Part shown: positions 57,232 to 64,000 of the stretch, one piece after another | How the letters are laid out: each line of letters begins with the position of its first letter | How positions within the stretch are numbered: the stretch's first letter is position 1 | NCBI GenBank assembly: GCA_015039315.1 | Contig: WIDE01000035.1 | Span: 230,877-294,876 of the forward strand | Direction of reading: 5' to 3' | DNA from: Clavulina sp. PMI_390 | Lineage: Eukaryota > Basidiomycota > Agaricomycetes > Cantharellales > Hydnaceae | DNA length: 64,000 nt | Program-made: the position numbers and the translations under genes | The notes under the pieces: generated by a model | What the model saw: only the letters and a program-made list of their open reading frames with translations | Told to the model about the DNA's origin: nothing | Database searches by the model: none

Positions 57232-59068
57232 TCAAATGCGGTTCGGCATTGAAGGGACTGGTGGGACGTCCTCATGGCCGTGCCCAAAGCCGGCCCCAGC
57301 CTTGGGGGTGACGAGGTCCACTTCGTCAAAGTACCCAGAGATAGAGTACGCGGTCTGTCGGCGTTCTCCGAATCCATCGTATTCGTCCTCGCTGTCATAC
57401 TCTGGTCCCTGATGCTCATCGCCGAACGGGTTCTTCATGTCGCCCAGTGACTCCTGTGATCCCTGGCGGGAGTGGAGCTGGTATGGATTGCGCTCAACAG
57501 GGGGGCTTGGTGCTCGTGCAATGTCTGCCTCGTGAACATGTGGTCCAGGGGAGGGCATTGGCTGCGCTTGAGGTGCAGCCCCCACATTGTTGCGCGAAGC
57601 CAGCTGCGAGAGATCCTTCCCGCGGAAAGTCCCTCCCAAGTTGACTATCACAGGAGCTTCTTGCACAATTGGGGAGTCATGCAGTCTGCTGTTACGGTCA
57701 TGGGTGCCAAAGGATTTCTCGGAAGAGGCGGAGAGGACGAAGGGTTCGACTTTCATTTCGTTATCGGGGATGGCGATGGATGGAGGAGCCTTGCGCGGGA
57801 TATTGAAGGTCGGGAGAACACCAGGTTTGGGGAGAACCCTGCGGATAGACATGAAGACGACTACGTTGATGACGCCTGTATGTTCATGAATAGTTAGCTA
57901 ATGCAAGTGGCCCCGAATCTGCGCGAAGCTTACCAGTGAGCATGAAGATAGAATCAGCGAACACGACGTAACCCAATGGAGAATCGTGGATGAAACGTCC
58001 AAGGGCGATGGGGATGATGATGATGGTGTAGGCAACAGGGAACCAAATCATCTGCTTGGCTGAATCGACCATATGCGCATCGATAGCGTCACGATTCATC
58101 TGGAGCTTCCAGGCTTTGGCGCGAGGAACCCAGATGAATCTAGGGAGACGGGAGCCTTCAGGGAAGACAATGTTTCCGCGCAAGCGAAGGAAGACGAGGA
58201 CGTAAAGAATAAACGACATCGCTCCACCAAAGAAGAACTAATCCATAGCATTGGTGAGACTTGCTTATAGAACACGGAAGAACAAAAACGTACCCAGAAG
58301 TATTCTACTCCAACACGAGAGAGAGGATACTGATCCGTGATCCAGCACCAGTAACCTAAAGGAACAGTACTATTGTTAGCTCCCCTGTCATTGATGGGAT
58401 CAGAAATGACGTACCTGCAATGCCGAAGAATGCGCCCAGTTCTTGCTTCTGGAGGACAGCGGGTCCGAATATGTCGATAGTTAACACTGCAGACCAAGTG
58501 GCGATTGTGACGAAGATAGCGGCCAGGCGCTTCGTTTGGTGTCTGAGGAAGAGCAGGTTGAAGACATGGACCGCAATGACCAGCGTCCACAGTGCTGTTG
58601 CGACATTCCCGATGTTCTTGACTGCTCCTTGGGCGGAACAGTAGGCTCCCTCCTGGATCGCCTTGTTTCCAACCCACCGAGCGTTCATAATCGACCCAAT
58701 TGCGGCGATAGCATTTGCATATAGCAGAGAGATGAAATAGATGCCGAAATTTGATTGGAGGAAGAGGTATTCTGCTGTGTTATTAAACTCGGGACGCGTG
58801 TGGACGACCTAGAGAGTTTGGGCTCTAATGTCAATACGCGTTATCATACCGTGTCGTTCAAGCACTCACCAGGAGCCCAACCAGGAGCCCGAGCAAAGCG
58901 GCCAGAGAGATCACTGCGGCAACAATGATGACCTATAATAGACCATATTGAGCTGCCATCACATGTGTGCAAGGGGGGTCTGCTGGCAGTGCTTACTATG
59001 ATGCCGCCAGCTTGGGATGAGCTGTACAAGACTTCAGCCGAGGCCAAAGCGGTAGCCGTAGAATTCAT
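57232..59068 (-). CDS. Seven-transmembrane receptor, fungal GPCR
   Basis: Six exons (59068-58997, 58932-58870, 58808-58415, 58355-58294, 58237-57934, 57875-57232) join in phase to 512 residues. Seven hydrophobic helices are seen, among them VIIVAAVISLAALLGLLVG, SNFGIYFISLLYANAIAAI, ATALWTLVIAVHVFNLLFL, SAVLTIDIFGPAVL, FFFGGAMSFILYVLVFL and MIWFPVAYTIIIIPIAL. The motif GYWCWITDQYPLSRVGVEYF in the second extracellular region is typical of Git3/cAMP-receptor-like fungal GPCRs. A ~200-residue cytosolic tail rich in Ser/Pro/Asp with many possible phosphorylation sites closes the protein. Likely a plasma-membrane receptor acting through a G-alpha subunit; the ligand (nutrient or signal molecule) is unknown. 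The short extracellular N-terminus carries one Asn-Ser-Thr glycosylation site. Confidence 0.85.
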
Positions 59069-59951
59069 GTCGAAAGCGGACGAGTAGGACGGGGCGAGAC
59101 GAGTAACTTAGAGATAACACAGAGCTCAGCTCCGAATTAAAAGGACAGTGCCTGACTGAGAACGAAAAATAAAGAGCGAGGACCAGCCCGCAGGAGAACG
59201 AAGAGAACGAAGAAGACGAAAAAGAAGGAGACAAGAGCGACCCAGAGGTGGAGGGAGGGAGAGGGGGGCGATGGCTTGGGCGTCTGACGGTATTATTAAG
59301 TAGAGTCGAGGATCAGCCCGGACCAAGGGTGCATCAAACCACAGCGCCATCAGCTTTCATGACGACAACTCAGCCCCCCGGAGGTATCCAACATGACAAT
59401 CATATTTGCTGATGCCTTCATGCTTGGTTCGAGATAAGATGTATTGAATCTCACTCCGTAGTTCCCCTGGGCATCACATTTCCCAGTCAACGTTGTTTGC
59501 ACTTGGCGCATGCACCATGTCAACATGTTCGAGTTTGGGGTTGTTTGGCCGTCAACGCTGGTCACCATCATCTGATGAGACGGACAAGTGGAAATCGACT
59601 GGAGATGCTAAATATAAAGCTGTACCGATGATGCAACTATATCATGGCTCTGGGTACTGCGCCCGTGGTGTATTATTGGAAACTCTCTCTCGGTCCCTTA
59701 GGTACGAGGCCCCAGCATTGTTACCTTCTTGTCCAGCTACGGATCTACATATGACAGCTCTTTGGGCGAATCTTTGTCTCGATATAAGCGCAGGTGGTCG
59801 CCCTTTGTAGGAACAAGACGCGCCACAGCGTCATAACTAATCTATATGTCACTCACCGTCCTATAAGACCAGGCTGTTTGTCCATCCACAATTCTTTACA
59901 ATTGCAATTGTTTGCAACCACACCACCGACTCTCCTTCCATATCGTCCGTA
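59069..59951. promoter_or_regulatory. Divergent region, GPCR / C2H2 protein
   Basis: About 880 bp between two divergent starts. A purine-rich GA stretch lies at 59160-59270 and a CAATTGCAATTG near 59900. A 73-codon minus-strand ORF (59350-59571) is intact, but I recognise nothing in it. Confidence 0.45.
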
Positions 59952-61599
59952 ATGTCTGCGCCCCAAGCTGCACGGCTCATGCCTTCTAGGTATGCTATTC
60001 TCTCTCGATTGCCCCATAACTCATCTAATATACGATCGTCTTGCTCGTAGTACCATTGGAGTCGCCGATTCGGTGCTGGACACCAATCTGTGAGTGTGAC
60101 CTCTCATATAACTTGCGCCCCAACCGCTGAAACTCACCGACTTGTCCAGCAATCCCAATGATTCCCTGGTACTGGAGCAACTTTTGAATGCGGAGTCCAT
60201 AAACCCATTCACCGGCCCAAATGCGTTCCAGAACGATGATCCACCCCTTCCCCTCTTTACACTATCGGCCGAAGAGCTACTAGAAAGACTGGACCCAGCT
60301 AGGCAGCCCTTCATGGCTGCCCCGTTAGAAGCCTCTGCACAGCTCCCTGCGGATTTTGATCTGGGGGAGTTCTTGCTTAGGATAGATTCTGGTAACACAC
60401 TCTATATGCCTCAGCCTTCTCTCCCTCCCGCAGCTATTCCGTCACCTCTCCCCACCCCATCTGGCCGACCCATCAAGAAACGGCGAGTGGGTTCCAGAGG
60501 GAGAGCGGTTGCCGTGTCGGCGCCCGGATCGCAGCTTGCGAATACGCCGTCTCAAACCTCCTCGTGGAGTCCTAACAGTGTTCCTCTGTTTTACTCGCCG
60601 TTTGGTAGCGACGCCTCCACCGCTGTTTCCCCTACAGCCTCTACCTCTACCGCCACGCCATACGCCGGCCCTAGTGTGACGCTCGCCTCCCCTCTAGCGG
60701 GAGGCTCTCCTTCTGTGACCATCGCGCTCCCTTCTGATAGTCATGGGGCCCTTCTTGCGAGATGGCAGGCGTGTGGATTGGACACAGCTCCCATCTTCCC
60801 TCCCCAGCCCAACCGCGTCCCCCGAGTAGCCCCCGAGGGCAATCGGAGACAATCTCATGAGCATGGAACGTCCACAGCAATACGGCTCAGCCAGCCCGAT
60901 TTTGTCCTCGGAAACGGCGAGAGCTCTTTGCCTCTGGGTGCCTGGATCTGCACTCTGTTCAACACTGTCCCTGACCAGTGTTCTGATCCTGTCAAGAATG
61001 CCATCGGCCCACTTGGCGAAGTCAAAGGAATCACTCTGTGCATGTTTTGTGGGAAGTTTATTAAAGATGGACATAATACTCGTCGACATACTCAGGAGCA
61101 TCTTGGAGATGTGTTTCTGACCCTTTCCCAGACCCCTCATGAGATCGAGCCCTCACAGTTCGTCATCCTTATCATGGCCCTGGTCTGCTGGTATGGCCGC
61201 GAAGGGGCTGAGCTTGCACAAGAGGTCATGCTTCTCGGCCGACCTTTCGCAGACGCAGTTGATCGATTCTTCTTCGAGTATGGCAGCATCTCTACCAAGG
61301 AAGACTCCCGTTTCACCGACTTTCAGCTCCTGAAACATCATGAGCCTCTTCTACAGTTCCTTCAACTACTTGCAGCATGGGGCATCGCAAAGTTACAATG
61401 CCCCGGGTGTGCCGTGACATTCCCTCGCGACGATTCTCTCAAGCGACATCTGCGGAGCTGTGGCGCGTACAAAGATGGCCTTGAGGATCACACCATCGTT
61501 GAGCCTAAGCATGACGTCAGCCTCGAGCGCATTCTGGCCATCAGGGAGGGGAATCCAACAATAGGTACCCGCAACAAGCGGAAGCACTCAGAGCATTGA
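59952..61599 (+). CDS. C2H2-type zinc-finger protein
   Basis: Three exons (59952-59989, 60051-60089, 60150-61599) join in phase to 508 residues. The N-terminal half is acidic and Pro/Ser/Thr-rich (LFTLSAEELLERLDPA; SLPPAAIPSPLPTPSG), with a basic patch IKKRRVGSRGR that looks like a nuclear localisation signal. Two zinc fingers are seen: CMFCGKFIKDGHNTRRHTQEH (C-x2-C-x12-H-x3-H, about residue 305) and, near the end, CPGCAVTFPRDDSLKRHLRSC (C-x2-C-x12-H-x3-C, a C2HC variant). A helical segment rich in Phe/Leu lies between them. Likely a nuclear DNA-binding regulator; targets unknown. The first two coding exons are 38 and 39 nt. Confidence 0.8.
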
Positions 61600-62805
61600 T
61601 GCCCCCATCGGATTTTTACACGCCTGTTGACTACGGCCCGTTTCTTGGATGGCGTCTGTCCTTCCAGCGCGCAGGCCGCGCTACTACTATCATTATAACC
61701 CTCACTTGGCTACAGTACCGTCCTTTCTTGACTACTCATCTTGCTCGTACGAATACGCTGTTTATTTCTCATTCATAATTCCCGTGCTTTAGTAAGTGTG
61801 TCAACCGCGTTTCTGACCACCCCATTAACTCATCTTCTCTTGCAGTCTGTATCTTTATAATTTGTACTTTCGCGTGGTGTCATCTCGCTGTTTGCTGTAG
61901 TCTCAAGGACTAGATCCAGGTTCGTGCTATTCCTCTTTTCTTTTGATCAACTGTTCTGACGGTCTAATCTCTCCTCCTCCCGACGACAGCCCTGCAGATG
62001 AACAATCTACATTCTTAATTTCTTCGCTTTTTATCTTTCGCTATCGGACTCGGTCATCATCAAACCCCTTCCTTGCGTCGAATTGCTGTGATCTCATGGA
62101 TATCACCTCATGGTTCTTGGTTTCGCAGCAATTCTCACATTATACCCCTCATTTGATACCAATAACCCCCTTCACTTACCACGGCGTCTGATCTTGGCCC
62201 GTTGCATTCTTACTCGTTCTTTCATCTCTCCCATCTTGTTTACCACTCTCCCTCACTGGTGTACAGTTGAGTCTGCAGGACTCTGTCAAAGCTCAATACA
62301 TCGCACATCCTCTGATTTAGTATCGTGACTATAGCTGGTGATCTGGCAGAATAGTCGGATTTAAGACTGTAGGGGAAACAAATAACACCTAGTACACAAA
62401 AACGTCGCATATAGCCATTGGGGCATAAGTTACATATCGTAAGGAGTGATACAAAAAGTTTAGTTCGTGATACAAATCAGGGGATTTCATCATCTTCCCT
62501 GTTCTCAAACAGGTAGTTGGCAGCTAGGTTCTCAACCTTGCTACAGGCAAAGAAGGCTTCTATAGCAGCTTGGTGCAAATTGCTCAGTGGACTTACTACG
62601 TCTGCGATATCTCACTGGGTCGCCTTCATCGTCCTACTCTACCGTTTCACTCTATACTTCTTGCCACTTCGTCTCCTTCTACAAGCCGCTCTCAAGCACT
62701 CATGCTCGTGCCGATAATCACCCCCTTGTCAATTAATTCTTCTTGTGCGCTCATTCCATTTTCTCACAATAATGGCACTATACAAGCATGAAATATTCTC
62801 CGTAC
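61600..62805. other. Intergenic region between C2H2 gene and inverted-repeat element
   Basis: About 1.2 kb, pyrimidine-rich. It starts with the 3' region of the C2H2 gene. Short ORFs have no family resemblance. No RNA gene seen. Confidence 0.45.
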
Positions 62806-64000
62806 TATGGCGGGTAGGAGTGACAAAAATTCAGACCTTACATTCCAGAGCCGTAGTTTACAAATCTACATCTCTACCTTACAATTCTACATCTGTACCG
62901 TACAATCTTACAGCTGTACACTACCGCCTTGCAATCGTACCCATACATTTTGCCTCTTCGCTGTCACCTGTCAAGCGGCGCTCGTCGGCTCCGGGTGTCC
63001 GGCTGTTGACAATCGGCTCGTCGTCGTCGCCCATTCAATGGTCATACCGCCGGCGTTTTCAGGGACCACCGCGCCCAACGCCTCTGGCACCGTCGCTGTC
63101 GCCGTCGTCGGTCGGCGCTTAATTTCTTCCAATTTTTTTTTCTCCTATCACTCTCCACCCGACTGCCTCAAAAGTAGTGCAACACCTCGTGGGTAAAACT
63201 ATCACTTGCTTACCTGTTACAGCTCGACGCCTCAGCGCGGTACCTCAAGCAACACCTGCCTGTGTTGCTGGTTTTTTTTTTCTCCGTTCACTGGGTTGCG
63301 AGCTGTTGAGACTCTTGTAATTCTCAATCCCGCCATGAGCCCCACCCTTGGCGACTCGCTCATCCTTAAGGGTAATTCCCGCGAGGTCGCCAGCGCGGAC
63401 AAGCTCCAGCGCTCGAGGTTGCCTTTTCCCTACATTTTCGCGATTTTTTCTTCCCCCTTTCAGGCAGCCCGCGCTTGCTAGCCGGTCTAATTGCATAAGG
63501 GCCCAATTTTGGTAACACCCGCCAGCAATTTTGGGCATGGCACGTTATTTGCTGCCTTCTCATACGATAGTGCTAGCTGATATACATAGGGATGATAGGA
63601 GAAATACATGTTTTGTTCGGTGGGTCCAGTCTAAGTTTGTTCGCTGCAGGGAGCGAGTGGGGGAAAAAAAAAATTGGAAGAAATTAAGCGCCGACCGACG
63701 ACGGCGACAGCGACGGTGCCAGAGGCGTTGGGCGCGGTGGTCCCTGAAAACGCCGGCGGTATGACCATTGAATGGGCGACGACGACGAGCCGATTGTCAA
63801 CAGCCGGACACCCGGAGCCGACGAGCGCCGCTTGACAGGTGACAGCGAAGAGGCAAAATGTATGGGTACGATTGCAAGGCGGTAGTGTACAGCTGTAAGA
63901 TTGTACGGTACAGATGTAGAATTGTAAGGTAGAGATGTAGATTTGTAAACTACGGCTCTGGAATGTAAGGTCTGAATTTTTGTCACTCCTACCCGCCATA
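62806..64000. mobile_element. Non-autonomous foldback/MITE-like DNA element with long terminal inverted repeats
   Basis: A ~1.2-kb unit bounded by inverted arms of about 336 bp: 62806-63141 (+) and 63663-64000 (-). Each arm starts TATGGCGGGTAGGAGTGACA and ends at a poly-T/poly-A run. Both arms read the same in two frames, so they are near-identical, implying a young insertion. The 520-bp middle (63142-63662) has no transposase-like ORF, hence non-autonomous. The outer TA could be a Tc1/mariner-type TA target duplication, but the right end coincides with the window edge, so this cannot be tested. The ORFs of 129 and 122 codons in the arms are copies of the same sequence, not genes. Confidence 0.75.
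62858..62920 (+). repeat. Three tandem 21-bp units in the left arm of the element
   Basis: Units at 62858-62878, 62879-62899 and 62900-62920 follow the pattern (T/G)TACAA(A/T)(C/T)TTACA-like with a CTAC/GTAC end; the first is TTACAAATCTACATCTCTAC plus C. The mirrored units are at about 63886-63948 in the right arm. Subterminal tandem repeats of this size are typical transposase-binding sites in DNA transposons. Confidence 0.8.

Noticed and set aside
59350..59571. 73-codon minus-strand ORF in the GPCR/C2H2 spacer
   Set aside because: Intact but with no recognisable domain or signal peptide; left as intergenic.
62807..63196. 129-codon ORF as a gene, and its 122-codon counterpart on the minus strand
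   Set aside because: The same sequence occurs inverted at the other end of the element, so these are arms of a repeat.

Overview
The window is nuclear DNA of a filamentous fungus, almost certainly a basidiomycete of the Agaricomycetes. Genes are densely packed on both strands. Most are cut by many 50-100 bp GT-AG introns, and several exons are tiny. The gene set is typically fungal: Zn(II)2Cys6 regulators, a Tlg2-type syntaxin, a PHO81/NUC-2-like phosphate regulator, GH74 and PL14 secreted carbohydrate-active enzymes, and a fungal seven-helix receptor. Large F-box/leucine-rich-type proteins in tandem and a PL14 pair would fit a Rhizoctonia/Ceratobasidium-like fungus; that placement is inference from gene content. 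Gene models below were built by hand: introns were placed where GT(or GC)-AG boundaries, reading phase and protein family conservation agree.

Layout. 1-3901: two tandem F-box/LRR-like genes, the first truncated by the window edge. 4045-5563 (-): Tlg2/syntaxin-16 SNARE. 6486-8567 (+): Zn2Cys6 regulator. 8820-10238 (-): tocopherol-cyclase-like protein. 10758-15651 (-): 1,580-residue disordered protein. 16065-17297 (-): mitochondrial complex I subunit NDUFS7. 17757-21913 (+): two tandem GPI-anchored PL14 lyase-like genes whose promoters were duplicated as well. 22402-23601 (-): APH-fold kinase-like protein. 23859-24887 (+): unknown protein. 25934-29882 (+): GH74 xyloglucanase with a CBM1, frame-broken in its first third and carrying a 914-base assembly gap. 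30774-32239 (-): mitochondrial-carrier-like membrane protein. 32492-33395 (+): PRKRIP1. 33624-34138 (-): small coiled-coil protein. 34270-34910: a rearranged direct/inverted repeat in a gene-poor stretch. 36915-38489 (-): mitochondrial rhomboid protease with a 7-nt exon. 39214-39910 (+): ribosomal protein uS13/RPS18. 42219-45987 (+): a large Zn2Cys6 regulator. 47460-48802 (-): GTP cyclohydrolase I. 49426-52218 (+): unusual ABC protein. 52491-56461 (-): PHO81/NUC-2-like protein. 56672-57120 (+): holo-ACP synthase. 57232-59068 (-): GPCR. 59952-61599 (+): C2H2 zinc-finger protein. 62806-64000: a non-autonomous foldback/MITE-like element with about 336-bp inverted arms.

The genes form no operon or obvious biosynthetic cluster. 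Some are linked functionally: GH74-CBM1 and the PL14 pair are secreted or surface polysaccharide-degrading proteins within 12 kb of each other. Several neighbours are divergent and share short intergenic promoters (NDUFS7/PL14-1, carrier/PRKRIP1, PHO81-like/holo-ACP synthase, APH-like/unknown). I saw no rRNA, tRNA or CRISPR array. The most unusual items are the long-armed inverted element at the right edge, the 44-bp flipped segment inside a 277-bp duplication, the broken GH74 gene, two GC-AG introns and the 7-nt exon.
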